This document shows, piece after piece, positions 1 through 13,479 of a stretch of 62,000 nucleotides of DNA. The DNA is from Adiantum capillus-veneris (Eukaryota > Streptophyta > Polypodiopsida > Polypodiales > Pteridaceae). The stretch spans positions 96,754,036-96,816,035 of the forward strand of contig CM043947.1 of assembly GCA_014529385.2 (NCBI GenBank), given 5' to 3'. Each line of letters opens with the position of its first letter. Positions within the stretch are counted from its first letter, which is position 1. The position numbers and the translations under genes were made by a program. The notes under the pieces were generated by a model. The model worked only from the letters and a program-made list of their open reading frames with translations, had not been told where the DNA came from and did no database searches.

Positions 1-684
1 TATCTTGTCCAGCATGAGGAAAATTGCGTGTTGCCCACACCCACATTTCTGTGCCATAAGGGAAAAAAAGGGTAAGACAAATTGGCATAAGGATAGGGAA
101 ACATAAGATATTTGTGATGAAATTGTATCACCTATCTTGGGCTCCCAATAGGTCTTTAGGTACATGATGAACTCAATTTCTTGGCTATATTTGTTGTAGA
201 AGGACTCGAGCATCAACTTTTTCTCCTCCTTGGTAACCTCCTCCCTTGTACATGCACCCTGCATATTCATAATTGCCCCCAAAGCCCTAAACATCTCTGC
301 TCTTTTTGGCCAGTCCTTGACCTTTCTAATAAGATGTTTTAGCCAGCATCGCTTAACATGCCACAAACAAAGTAGAATAGGTTGATGGAAAACAACTCTG
401 CTTGACAAACCCCATTGACCTTTGTAAGTGCATGCCTCAACCTAGTTATTCAATGTAAACCATAAAGTTTTGGAAGGTCTATACCTTAGAGCAGCAATCT
501 CTTGCTCTGCATCATCAACCATAAATGCTCCAGGCTCCCAAGACTTGTGGTGGTCAAGCATGGAGTTCCTAAAGCAGCTCAACCAAGTTCGAGTGCTTTC
601 AAAGGTGGCTGATGATGTTAGGACCCATGCAATGGGGACACCATTACGATGGCTATTAAACACAAGGATAGTGTAAAGATTGAA

Positions 685-786
685 CTGCAATAAACATTTG
701 GGCATGCTTTATAAATTGCCTTAATGAAAAAAATCTCCCGATGCAAGAGAGGAAAACCACATAATGCAAGAGACAAGGAATGCTAC
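685..786 (-). other. intron 2 of the MULE-type transposase
   Basis: A 102-base phase-0 intron on the minus strand. The donor GTAGCA follows the Lys codon of GTNKYK and the acceptor TTTATTGCAG precedes TTC of FNLYTILVFN. Reading through gives a stop (TAA). The join restores the conserved core where the strand continues through the transposase fold. Confidence 0.75.
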
Positions 787-1510
787 CTTGTATTTATTGG
801 TGCCGAAGGTTGCATCCATTGCAAGGAGATTTGCATTGCCGTGTTTGAAACACATCTCTCTTTGCCATGGAGTTTGTATTCCCAAAACAAAGTCCAAGGA
901 GTTCTTTTCATCCTGATGTTGGTATACAAAAATATTGTCCTTGTTCTCCATGCACCATCTCCTGACACTCTCAACATCATTGTCGTGCCATTGATATTCA
1001 TCAATGGAGAGATTTTGGCTGATATTCAGGACATCTTTTATGCTCAAAAAATCATCCCTAACCATGGAGTACGCAGGATCCTTGATCGTTTGAGTGTGCA
1101 ATGCTTGAATGTGCTTTTCCATAACTTGTTGAGGTGAGAATCCATGAAACAGCATGTTCGCAACCCAAACTTTCTTGTGCATAGATGTCCAAGGAGAGAA
1201 CTTTGAAGAATCGCCATCATGAGAAGAACCATGGCACAACTCATCATCCCTATTCGTGTGATAGGGGTGGATGTACGAAATGACGCCCACATCTGGCTCA
1301 TTTGCCAATCGCTTAACTTGGAAGTGACATTGACAACCTCATAAAAGCATGTTTTTATTAAGAGGTGGACGCCTCTTCTTTTTGCCGCTTGATGGGCCCT
1401 GTGGGGATGCTTCATTACCATCTTCAAATGGTGCACCATCTCCCTCTATCACACAATCTTGTGTAAGAGATGATGTAGATGATGTCTTTGGTCCAAATGC
1501 ACACCAAAAC

Positions 1511-1602
1511 CTGGTATGAAGAACACAAAATTCCTAATTGCATTGAAATTACCCAACATAACAATGTGATTAGAGGTTGAATGAAGTTGGAGATACACTT
1601 AC
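1511..1602 (-). other. intron 1 of the MULE-type transposase
   Basis: On the minus strand the donor is GTAAGT (at 1602) and the acceptor is TTCATACCAG (ending at 1511). Removing these 92 bases joins WIERKV to FWCAFGPK in a continuous frame, whereas reading through meets TAA at once. The boundary is set by splice consensus plus frame. Confidence 0.7.
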
Positions 1603-1912
1603 ACTTTCCGCTCAATCCACGTGTCGATAGTGATGCGTTTAAGTTGTTCTGATGTTTGCCTATGGTGCGTGCTAATCTTGAAAGACGTAGGAAAATTCTC
1701 AGACCTTGCCTCGCCGGCTACGAAGTCATTCACTTGAAACCACGGAATTCGAGCTTCGCGCATTATTCGATACTTGGATTTCTCGTTGTATGTATGCAAC
1801 CATTGTAGTGATGAAGAATTGAAGATACCGGGGTTAGGAATTTGTAGATTCATCTTGAATTGAAGGGAGGGAATTAACACTTGCAATTCACATGAACGAA
1901 GTCATAGTAGGG

Positions 1913-2410
<498 letters not shown>

Positions 2411-3889
2411 TGTGTGCGTCAATGAGCCAAGTTGGAGAGCCAAAGGGCTTATTATTATATTAATACTAATAATGTAGCACTGGCAGCATTCTGACTACGA
2501 TAAAGAGCCAACGAAGGAGCCCTGGCAGCACTACGACTACGGGAAAAGGCCAAGGAAGGAAGCGGCGCCGGCTGGAGGTGTTGATGCGATGCAGCCGTTT
2601 GCCTCCAGGTTTCGTTTGCCACACTGGAGCCCAAGATGCGCGCTTTGACTAAGCTTGCGTGGCTTGCGAGCTGGCTGCCAACTGGACTTCAGAGTCCGTT
2701 TTTTAGACCGAGCCTTCCTCTGCACTTAATTGGCGGGCTTTGGCCGCTCCCCTCCTTATAGTCTCCTTGGAGCTCTTCAGCCCTCCTTCTGAAAGCCCTT
2801 GAAGGTCCCCTTGGCCTTCCAAATCCGGTTTCTCCTAGCCGTAGCCTTCTATAGACCTCTCCCCCTATAGATCTTGGCTTGCTTCATGTTGTACACCATG
2901 GTGGCGGCCCTCCTTCGTACTATAGTAGCCTGCCATTCCTTTGAGCATGGCCACCTACTCCCCCCTATGTGCTTCTTGGTGAGTCTGGCTTCTCTCAATC
3001 CTTCTACTCCCCCTGCATCCATGCCATCATGCTACTCTTCCCTTGTGGCATCTACTCTTGCACTTTCTAAAAAAACTAGCTCCTAGAGCTTTACTTTTTT
3101 CCCAAAAGGTTATAGGAAATCCACTGTATGCATTATTTACACCATGCAAATTTTGGCTTTAGGCTAAGAAGCTACACACTCCCTTGCATGATCACAGTTA
3201 CAAACATCTTCACTAAGACTTACAGTTCCCTTCAATAGCAACATCGCATGCCGGGCCTTGTCCCAATCTCCATGCACCTCAATCCAAGGAAAGAAAAAAC
3301 TTCAGCTAGTATATTTACACAACTCGCAAAAATGAGGAGATGCCCATTGTTGTGCATTGATGCATTCTAGACCAAAGGATTGCCTGCCAGAAAAATGCAT
3401 GACAACGGAGGTAGTCCCAAACCACAACAAAACTGAAAATGCTTAAACTTGAACGAAAGAACAAAGAGAGAGGAACATAATGAAAGTTTCAAAATTAAAA
3501 AGGATTACCTAATCGTTAGAAAATTTGATTACAAGTTGGAGGAGCTTCGTAGCTTGAGTGTACATTTTCAGAGTTCTTTCTCTTCTAAAGATAAGCCTCC
3601 TTTCACTTTAAAGTTATTGACCTTTATACCTAAGGAATTGTAAATGGCTAGTGGCCATTCACATGATGTAAATTTATAAATATCATGACATCATTACAAC
3701 TCAGGGAATTGACTACTACTCTAGAATTGGGATTTACACAGAGTTTTACTACACTAGCTCAGTAAATTAATAGATACAAATGTAGTGTCCATCTATGTGT
3801 CCATCCAGGTGGGTGCCCATTTGGTCAATCTGCTAACACTGATTGCGATGCGGTTGAGTGCAACTCCCAAACCGAAGTCTCTGTGTGTG

Positions 3890-3891
<2 letters not shown>
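2411..3891. other. no recognisable gene
   Basis: About 1.5 kb without a reading frame that I can relate to a protein. A short internal echo (CTGGCAGCA..CTACGA, around 2479 and 2522) and a pyrimidine-rich stretch (2740-3070) are the only texture noticed. No tRNA or transposon ends were recognised. Confidence 0.5.

Positions 3892-3973
<82 letters not shown>
3892..3973. repeat. (AG)n microsatellite
   Basis: Uninterrupted AG dinucleotide run of about 82 bases. It lies just beyond the 3' side of the LINE remnant. LINE insertions often end in simple repeats, but no target-site duplication was identified. Confidence 0.95.
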
Positions 3974-3974
<1 letters not shown>

Positions 3975-4229
3975 TTGTGCAAGTATGCAGTGTGTAATTG
4001 ATGTTTTGGGAATGTAACAGGTGTTGGAGATTTTGTAACGCATGTGGGTGTGCATATTGGTGTGGAAAACAAAGCGTGTACAGGTGAATTTTTGTGGATT
4101 TTGAAGGTAATAATCCCAGTGGATTGGGGTGACGTGTTTACCTTGTGCTGTAGAGAAGTGCACATTTTGTGTTTTGGGTGTGTTCCCCCTTCCCCCTTTA
4201 CAATGTGGTAACTTACATATCTAGGAGGT

Positions 4230-5250
4230 GAACCCCCCAAGAATTCTGCCAGCTCTGCCGTGGTGGCCCATTGAGGGTCCCCAAATATGAACCCCATAAA
4301 GCATAGTTGAAGCAACTAGAGTGTCAAAAAGGCACAACTCTATTTGAGGTTCTTGAAACGAACCTATAAACACATCTTCTCCAATATTCCCAAGGCTACA
4401 TAAGCTTTTTTCAATCTAGTCTTTCTTTCTTTCCTCATTGAAAACACCGGTCCATTGAAGACTACCCCAAGATAGGTGTATGCATATATATACTCCATTG
4501 TCTCCTAGCCATATGTAAACGTGGGTGCTGACCTCCTTATACATTGTGGTGTGGTGCTAAAAACCACAACCGTGGTTTTCCCCAGGTTAACAGACAATCC
4601 AATGTCATGGAAAACTGTGTACAAAGCAGCTAAATGATCTGGAACCTCCTTCGGGGAGTTTAAAATCAGCACAATATTATCAGCATATAGCAATAATGGG
4701 ATCCATGTCCTTGACAATTGTGCTCCTCTATCACCATCCCTCTCAATGTAGTCAATAATGTCATCCACATACATGCCAAATAATGTAGGAGATAGCAGGA
4801 AACCCTCTTTCACCTTGATAGTAGAGTGAACCAAATCAGGAATCCCCTTAGAGTGGGTACCAATAGAGTTGTCTTGCACATGATTCTCCCCTCCTTAATA
4901 ATGGATCTGAGTTTTAGATTATGATGAAGAGTAGCGAAACCTATGTTGAAACTTGCATGCCCTACTGCCTATACACCCTCTCTCTCTGCATATCTACTAC
5001 GCTGCTTCTCAAGGATGGATGCGTACAACCATGTCAATGTGTGTCCAATCATGATAGTCTGGTAGTTTATAAGCTCCATAGGGTCCCTTGATTTGAAAAT
5101 AGGTACAATACTAGACATAATCCAAGTATCACGGCCCTCACACATGGCATGGTTGAATATCACCACTAGAAGCTCTGCAAGTAGATATTTTGTATGTGTA
5201 AAATGTTCTACTACTAGGCAATCATGATCATATTCTCTCTTGGTATTCAT
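4230..5250 (-). pseudogene. decayed LINE (non-LTR) reverse transcriptase
   Basis: Minus-strand segments in shifting frames follow the order of a plant LINE reverse transcriptase. First comes a fingers region with MSSIVPIFKSRDP and NYQTIMIGHTL (near 5100), then GFATLHHNLKLRSIIKE (about 4900), then EGFLLSPTLFGMYVDDI (about 4780) and WIPLLLYADNIVLI (about 4690). Thumb-side segments NLGKTTVVVF, YLGVVFNGPVFS and a degenerate LCFMGFIFGDP (about 4300) follow. The catalytic YADD box reads YADN. Sequence between the fingers and palm segments is missing, and frames shift repeatedly, so the element is dead. The endonuclease domain is not visible, consistent with 5' truncation. The 3' boundary is not defined. 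Confidence 0.8.
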
Positions 5251-7637
5251 CCTTGCTCTCTTGGTCTTCTATCACCGGATTTCTTTACCATCATGGTGGA
5301 GAGGTGGAAAGGGGGGCACACCCAGCACACAACACAATGCCTCACTATAGCCCAGGGTATACACCACACCCCAATCCACTCGAGTTCACCTTCAAAACTC
5401 GGAACTACCTGCAAACAAGCAAACCACCGCTAGCACACAACCATAATCACACACACCTTGCAATGCACCATAAAAATTCAGTCCCTCCGCTGTGCTCAAC
5501 TCACAGCCTTCCACACACACACAGCCTCTCTCTACCTCTCTTTGCACAACCAACTTCGGGGGGACACACACGTCGACACGCGCCTGGAACCACACGCACA
5601 CAAGCAAAGAAGAGAAGGGAGAAGGGGGAATGATGCCCAAAAACAATAGAGAACCCTTCTAACATATGCAACACCATATACAACCAATACACTACTAGCA
5701 TGAACCTCAGCAACAAAAACAATCCCTCAAAGCCTACAAAGGCCAAGGAGCATCATGGCCAAAAAAAGCCCTCAAAAAATCACTTCTATGTCTTTTTATA
5801 AGGCTTGTCTAAGGCTAAAAAAGAAAAAACAAGGAGCTATCAAGCTCATACAATCAACTAAGGCTTCTTTTAGAATTTTTTTTGCATTTCCACCACTTGG
5901 CATAGTCTATTTGGGAAATCTTTGCATGACACCTCTCTTGGCTTTTTGTCCGCTCAATTCTGCTGCCCGATGACTTGGCCGTCGCATGCTTGCTCCTTTC
6001 ACTTGCCCTTTTGGGCGTTTGAACTCACCTTCTTTTCTCCTTCTTCTTTCGCATGGGCGGGATAGCCTCTTAGCCAACTCCTTGAAGCTTTCCAACTCTC
6101 TCTCCATTCACCGCGGGACCCCACCCCTATGGAAGCAATAGCGACATCGCTATTTGGGGGGTACCCCTTTAATCTCCAAAAGAGGCCCTCATGGGCATGG
6201 GCACTGGCCCTTACGGCCTGCCATGTCATTACATGACACAAGCCTCCATTGACGGTCATTAGTGCACGCGCCACAACGCCCGATCAATGTCACACCGCCA
6301 CAACCACCAAAATCAGCCACCATGTGCCCCTGCAGGGCCGCCTCGCACCAGGCACAGCACCCCTCGGGGCCCGCCATCGCTGAGCTCCAAGCTCACCCTC
6401 ACGTTCCACATGCCTCAAATGGGTGCCCTCATCTAGGTTAACGAACTCGACATCCGGCCTCCCCTTAATGCATGTGTGGCAATTCCGGGCCACGTGGCAG
6501 CCCGTTGGGGGTCACCCTCCAAAACTTTTTTTCCTTGAACAAAAACAAAAAAAACCCATTTGAGGGAATAAAACTCCAACTTCTTGCACTGCTTTCCAAC
6601 TGTTCACTAGATCATCGATCCGCAAAACTTGGTCGCAACTCCATGACGTCAAATTGAAAAATCCCCAACTCTAACCACAACTCAATACTCCCCAAGCCCC
6701 CGAATCGAGGCTGCAAAAACCGATCAAAGCATCTGCAATCAATCCCAAGCAAGTGCACCCAATCTTTTGGCTTCTATATCTTCTCATTCCGGGCTCTGTC
6801 TGATGTGTCATCAATTCCTGCTAGCTTTGTATGATGCATATCCTACTCTAGAACCTTGTTGAGACTCAAAAAAATGCTAGATGGCACACCTCCCCATGTG
6901 GTCAGGTGGGCACCAGCCTAGCCTCCAACAAAACTTCAACTGGCCATAAACTACAATCTGTGGCTCCTATCTACAATCTGAAAAGACACGTAGGCTTCAT
7001 AAATAGAGCATTACATGCCTATACCCTGACTTCCACTTGGACCATCTATCCCCAGCTGCCCTTTCCTGCAAGAATCTGCAACATACTGAAACTTCAACCT
7101 TCAATATCTTGTGGTCCATAGCTCTGTTTTGTGAGTTGTCTAGACCTGCTCCTTCAACACTTCAAGCTCTACATTCTTGGACCCAAAAGTTGCACTTTGG
7201 ATCTCCTTCACCTGTTCCTAAAATTAGCCCCTTTTGGAGCCTTTCTTGGCCTATAAACCGTATCAGTCATACATCTCCGCTGCTACCTGTCAGCCCATGA
7301 TCTTCCTAGCTGCTCCAGCCCTTTTCCATGCTTCTGCTAGCGTGCACATATCTACCCATGCCACCTTCTATGGTCGACACAATTCGGCTGTACCAATGGT
7401 AATAAAAAAATGCACATGTGTGTGGGCATGGCTCCAACGGATCTAAAGGAGGTGGCTGCCATGAGACTCTATAGAGAGGTGATGCATACTGACCCCATGC
7501 CTCCATAGAAGTGATTTCTGGTGGGGGAGAATACCCATGGAAGAGTCTTTATGCCTCACATGAATCCTAGCTCAAAAAAACTAGTATAAATCCTTCTCTA
7601 GTCTAGTTAGAATTTCTCTCTTCTTTCATCGTACCAA
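5251..7637. other. no recognisable gene; locally GC-rich block
   Basis: About 2.4 kb with no reading frame that resembles a known protein. A block at about 5940-6510 is clearly richer in G and C than its surroundings, and 5500-5640 is rich in CA. Short frames on both strands lack conserved motifs and look like chance. No LTR or TIR pair was recognised. Confidence 0.45.
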
Positions 7638-7785
7638 ATGCCGAGTAGCAATCCATTTCACCTCTTCTTGAAAAACTGTTGGAACCCTTGTAGTAGCATA
7701 GGGAGATTCTAATGCCAAGTAGCAATCCATTTTGCCTCTTCTTCAAAAACTATTGGAACCCTTGTATCATAGGGAGACTGTAATG
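7638..7785. repeat. 74-bp imperfect direct duplication
   Basis: The segment starting ATGCCGAGTAGCAATCCATT at 7638 is repeated as ATGCCAAGTAGCAATCCATT at 7712, a period of 74 bases. There are a few substitutions and a short gap in the second copy. Confidence 0.85.
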
Positions 7786-7940
7786 TGGGTGTTGTGAAAG
7801 AATGTTGCAAAGCTGGTTAAGAAGAAACTTGGGAGGAGAAACTGTAGGTACTCTACTAAATCCATGAGCATGATGTGGTCTTTGATTCTTATGATGGCTT
7901 ATACCGTGTAAGACAGAGCGATATAGACGGGATATACAGT

Positions 7941-8905
7941 GGCATGATGCAAGACAATCTGACTCCTAGACACGTAATGTATGGAAATCAAGCTCAACTC
8001 CCAACCATAGAGCCCCCAAGATGGGGCCTACATCCAGTGGGCTAGGATCTACCGCAAGGGCCAGTTTCCCATACCACTGGGCCCACACTAGTATGGGGGT
8101 GCGCATAGATCCGCGAAGGGTGTAGAGTCCAAGTGTGGCGATCACATAAGATGATCGCAAATGAGGCTCAAGTCCTACTTATAGGAGTTCATAACCAAAG
8201 GGCCAGGGTCACACTAGTTGACATACTACAAGCATCCATCTTGATTTCTTGGGATGTAACACTTCTCCCCTTATTTTGAATTATTGTCCTCAACAATATT
8301 CTTAGCTATAAAATCGGAAAAACCCTGCACACGTAGCACGATGCAAGCCTAACTCACCTCTATAAACATAATGGGTGGACATCACGCTCACCTCCCAACC
8401 ATAGAGCCAATACTGTCTCGCCCCAAGCCAAGGGCCTTACAGTGAGTGGGCTAGCGTCTCCTTTAAGGGCCAGTGTCCCATACCACCGAGCCTACACCAA
8501 AACGGGTGTGAGGATAGAGTCTCCAAGGGCATAAATCCCAAGTGTGGTGATCTCACAAGATGATTTGAAATGAGACTTAAGTCCTACTTATAGGAGTTGA
8601 TAACCAAAGAGCCAATTTTACAATGGTGGACATTCTGCAGATACCCATCCTGATGTCCGCGGACGTAACACTTCTTCTCTTATTTTGAATTGTTTTCCTC
8701 AGCAAAATCCTTGATTATAAAATTGAGAAAATCGTATACACATGACATGATGCATCACTAAATCACTCCTAGATACATAATGGGCAAACATGAGGCTCAC
8801 TCCCCAGCCATAGAGCCAATATAGGTTGACCCTCAAACTTGGGGGCCTGCAACTCGTGGGCTAGCCTGTGTCGCAAAGACCGGTGTCCCTAAACCCAAAA
8901 CCCTA
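7941..8905. repeat. about 400-bp tandem repeat, two full copies and one partial
   Basis: The phase marker CATGATGC / CACGATGC / CATGATGC occurs at 7943, 8337 and 8745, giving periods of 394 and 408 bases. Each copy has CCAACCATAGAGCC-like text, a CTACTTATAGGAGTT block and ends with TGTAACACTTCT..TTATTTTGAATT. The third copy stops near 8905 at a telomere-like motif. The array lies just 3' (in minus-strand terms) of an LTR start, so it may be LTR-internal. Confidence 0.85.
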
Positions 8906-8910
8906 AACCT
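8887..8910. other. short telomere-like (CCCTAAA) motif
   Basis: CCCTAAACCCAAAACCCTAA followed by ACCT. It contains two exact plant telomere heptamers and one variant. It is far too short to be a telomere. It could be an interstitial relic, a telo-box promoter motif or chance. Confidence 0.5.
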
Positions 8911-9180
8911 AGACCACAATAGGCTCTAATTCTTTGTTACGGTCTAGCATCAGCCTTAGTTAGCAAGCCTGTCACCCTTGTGAGTGTCTAGTAGGACATT
9001 CATGCCCAGCCAGGTCATAGTTGCATACCCTCTTTTCCATAGTACATGTCAAAGGGTAAAAGCATGTTTGTGTGACATGATTTTTGTGCTAGTTAGCATA
9101 TTCAAATCAACACATATAAAAAACATTAGGTGCATGGTAATCAAAAAATCAGGCGCATAGTCAACACTCCCCCCCTTCGA
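8906..9180 (-). mobile_element. 3' end of a minus-strand LTR retrotransposon: polypurine tract and LTR start
   Basis: Read on the minus strand, CGAAGGGGGGGAG (9179-9167) is a classic polypurine tract and is followed directly by TGTTGACTATGCGCC, an LTR-like start at 9166. The LTR would run towards lower coordinates, but its end was not found and no partner LTR was recognised, so the extent given is a minimum. Upstream in element sense (higher coordinates) lies the helicase retrocopy. Confidence 0.55.
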
Positions 9181-9284
9181 ATTCATGTCATCCTTGACAT
9201 GAGTTGATTGTCAATGTCAGTGCGGTCTTTGTTGTTGTTTTTCTGTCTTTTGGTACATTGCTTGTACTTTTGTCAAACCACAAC

Positions 9285-10300
<1,016 letters not shown>

Positions 10301-11162
10301 TCAGTACTATTAGTCCCTTTTGTTTGTTAGGCTTCATTAAGTCACATACAAGATAGAATATGTATAGTCTAAAGATCTACTTCTTGTACATGGCCTTGTA
10401 GTCACATGATGTGTTTGATAGGCAACTTTACACGTGAGGGGTGCTTTCCTTTAGTTGCATCACAAAATTCTTTGTCCTTGTAGGCCATCTCGGAGTTCTA
10501 TGACCATTCTTAGTCATTTTTTGGCCTCATATTGTTGTTGAATATTGATCAACATTCTATTCTTACCTCTGACATTATAGCCTTGTGCATATGGATTTTG
10601 AGACATACCTCATGAAGTTTTTCCATTTTCTAGTACCTTCTTCTCTTCAATTTTTTCTTCATCTAGATTATGTAAATTTCCCATGTTTTTCTCAAGGAAA
10701 TCTCAAAAAATAGCTAAATAAAACCAAAAATCAACTCAACAAAAAGAAGAATTAGTTGGATAGAATGCTAAACGCTATGTACATTGTACACATGACCCTA
10801 GGGGCTCATGTATGACTTTTGACCTTGTACTCCTCCTGCGACACTATTATGAGGGCATATACTTTGATTTTTTTCAAAAAAAAATTCAAAATCATACGCA
10901 AAAATTCAATGTAGCTCACAAAACATTTCCCTCTAATATTCATAATATTAAGTCCACATGTAGAATGCCTCCTCCCACCTATTTGGAGTCCTCCTCAATG
11001 ATAGTGTATCACCAAGGGTATGTGTTGTGCTTGGGAAATTAAAAATTGTTCCTATGTAGTCCTATTATGCATACACAGTCAATGCATGGAAATGTTTTTT
11101 GGTATGCAAGATGTGGGTATAAGTAGTTTGCTTATCAAAATTTTCCGGCGAGGCTTCCAATT
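10301..11162. other. no recognisable gene
   Basis: AT-rich sequence upstream (in minus-strand sense) of the helicase retrocopy. The helicase N-terminus could not be followed here. Short frames have no recognisable motifs. Confidence 0.45.
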
Positions 11163-12180
11163 CTAAGCAATGTGATGGCCTTTGAAGCTTCTGCGTCGTT
11201 TGCTTGACTGAAGGTTGTGGAAAGATTTGGGCTTCCTCTTTGGTTGCCTCCAGTTATTTTGATTCCAATTTTTTCCTGTGAATTGCATCTCCTGATTTGT
11301 AAGCCTCATACAACATGTTGTGGTGAAGTGAGCAATGTAGTCTCTTCTAATTGTACTGTAACCGTAGGAGGAATTAAAAGAATTCAAGTGGTAGTGCAAT
11401 GACATTAGTTTTATTGGTTTCCTTTGGGATCCACTTCTTTTTTATTATCGGTTGTTTCATTGGTGTTGCTCATTTGGGAACCCATACTTGTCTCTGCTAT
11501 GTTTGTGTTTGAAGAGAGTTCTTTGGATTCACTTTTTCTTTGTGTGACTCAACAACGGTCGTTGCTTCAGCCCTTTTATGCTTGATTGGGGACAGGATTT
11601 AGACTTTGGGAGTTGATACTTTAACCGTTCTAGAATCCAAATAAACTCCTAACCTCTTTGTGCTTGAGTCTACTTCTTTAGAGCCCAAATTTGAGTTGCG
11701 AAATCTTGTGACTTTGTGATTTTCTTAGCTGTTCTTGCACACTTTGATTGTTTTCCTTTTGGTGTTGAATCTTGTGATCTTTTATAAGAGAGATTTATCT
11801 TCTTGATCCATACTTGTTTTTGGCCGAGTTGGCTCTTTGGTATCCACACCAGCTCCATTGTCAAGGACTGCCATGGTTTTTACACCTTGGAACTCCATAA
11901 GAAGAGTGGTGTTCCCAGCTTCTCCCTCATAGTACTCCCCTACTTTGTTAAGAGGTACCGATCTTGTGTTTAGCTAAGGAATTTCAAGCTCTTTGATCCA
12001 TTCCTTGAGTTGAGTTGTTGGGTTTTCTATGCCAAATTTCTCTAGGCACTTCCCCACAATAGTCCACATCTTTGGTATTATTCTAAGCAACTGGGCTAAC
12101 GTTATCATACAGGTGACTGGGGTAGATAGAATATCTATTAACCCTTTTGAATCAATGACCTTGTTGGAAGGAAACCTCTA
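11163..12180 (-). pseudogene. gypsy gag-protease fragment with W-x-P-K repeats
   Basis: Minus strand, in pieces. It starts with DILSTPVTCMITLAQLL and PKMWTIVGKCLEKFG (about 12,150-12,040), then VPLNKVGEYYEGEAGNTTLL and MAVLDNGAGV (about 11,970-11,850). This matches the pre-protease and protease start of gypsy-2 at about 57 kb (VPVNKVGDYCEGEEGNTTLP, IAVLDSGAGI). The active-site D-S-G-A reads D-N-G-A. Immediately after it the reading changes to a Lys-rich segment with repeated Trp motifs (VWIPKS, VWIKK, IWALKK, VWVPK, KWIPKE) down to about 11,200. RT and integrase are absent. Stops and frameshifts show decay. Confidence 0.6.
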
Positions 12181-13479
12181 TGATGGGATTGCTATAACAT
12201 CTGACTTGGCCCTGTGCTCTCCCATATAGGACAATACAACACCACTTTGTATAACTTGGGAAAATCTTGTTTCTTAAATGCTACATCAACATATTAGGAT
12301 CATGGTATTCTACTATTTTTAAGCTCAATTTTCCCTTAATTTAGATAAGATGTCATGATTCTAGCACCCAAATTTGACTTTTCTATTTTAATTTTTATAA
12401 GAAGACTTTTGATATATATTTTTGCAAAAGGATTTGTATCTAAGAAACTCTTAAAAAAATATATCAAAGCTCATAAAGATGGATTCTACTAAGCATCACA
12501 TATATTGATTCTTCCAACCAAAAAAATAATATCTAGACACAAAGAGCACCAAAAACTCTTATCATAAAATTGGTCACCTTAATATCAAATACAAAAAATA
12601 GCTAGTCCCAATTTTAAAACACTATCAAGTATCAACTACACTATAGTATGTACAACACCTAGATTAACATCTGATGATTAAAAAACCTAAAGAATATTGT
12701 GGAGTATCCTATGGCCTGAAGACCATAACTTGTCATCTATGGCACCTATAGTGTCAAAGAATATATGTTTGTGCCAAAGAATTTATATTAGCATGCCATA
12801 ATTTCATCAATACATGCTTTAAAACTTCAAAAAATCTTTTGGATATGGTCCCTCAAAACTTCAATACATACTTTAAAACTTGTAGAGGTAGTGTCTCAAA
12901 AAAGGAGCTGTTTAAAAACACCATTGATGTGACTAATAAGCGGCCTATGAATTGATTACACCAAGTATGGGTTGTGTACAAAGATTTCCAGCAACTCATT
13001 TTATAAAATTTATAGTCTTTATTTCATGTACAACAAAGTATTAAGTGCAAGAATTATAGTATCTCCAAGATAGAGGGTGCTCAACAAACACCATTTTGGT
13101 AGCACTATCCATTGTCAATATCATTTTGGCAGTTTTCATCACCTCAAATATAGCAAGTATTAAGACAAAAATGATGGGAGCATAAAAAAATTATAATATT
13201 AATGTTACTTAAGTGAGAGATGTCTCCTCACATAGGATTCACTTCATCAATCCAAAATTTATCAATTTTTTCAAGCTATTTCTTAATTGAGATTTTTTCT
13301 TTTGTTTGAAAGAAGCCGATAGCTTATCATATCATTGTTCCACTTTGAATGAGATACTTGATGTAATATAAAAAGAAACTCCTATAATTTATGACATTAT
13401 AATAGCAAAACTTTTTTCAAAACACGCCCAAGAATGACATCTAATATTCAATAATGGACGACCTCATATCTTTCAAGTC
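12181..13479. other. AT-rich sequence, no recognisable gene
   Basis: About 1.3 kb of strongly AT-rich sequence with stops in all frames. No repeat period, transposon end or RNA gene was recognised. Confidence 0.5.

Larger units (their letters stand above)
1..1886 (-). pseudogene. MULE-type (Mutator-like) transposase, two introns, one stop, truncated by window edge
   Basis: Reads right to left from a Met at 1886, or more likely the second Met at 1853 (MNLQIPNPGIF), and runs off the window at base 1. Exon 1 ends in WIERK. After an intron (1511-1602) coding resumes as VFWCAFGPK, then a basic linker GKKKRRPP and a Cys-rich GCQCHF segment. The transposase core carries a first catalytic Asp in LLAMDATFGTNKYK, then after a second intron (685-786) FNLYTILVFN, and a second Asp in FMVDDAEQEIAA. 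Downstream LWHVKRCW and EMWVWATRNFPH fit the C-terminal part of this family before its SWIM zinc finger, which would lie outside the window; the third acidic residue is also not visible. One in-frame TGA (1339-1341) falls just before GCQCHF, where Arg CGA would fit, so a CpG C-to-T change is likely. Everything else is open, so decay looks recent. A domesticated relative cannot be excluded. Family assignment is from motif recognition only. Confidence 0.75.

Noticed and set aside
724-1137. Plus-strand frame of 137 codons
   Set aside because: Antisense to the MULE-type transposase, whose catalytic motifs and splice sites are on the minus strand.
5392-5746. Overlapping frames around 5.4-5.7 kb with Cys/Val-rich text
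   Set aside because: Caused by a CA-rich stretch on the plus strand. No motif or homology was recognised.
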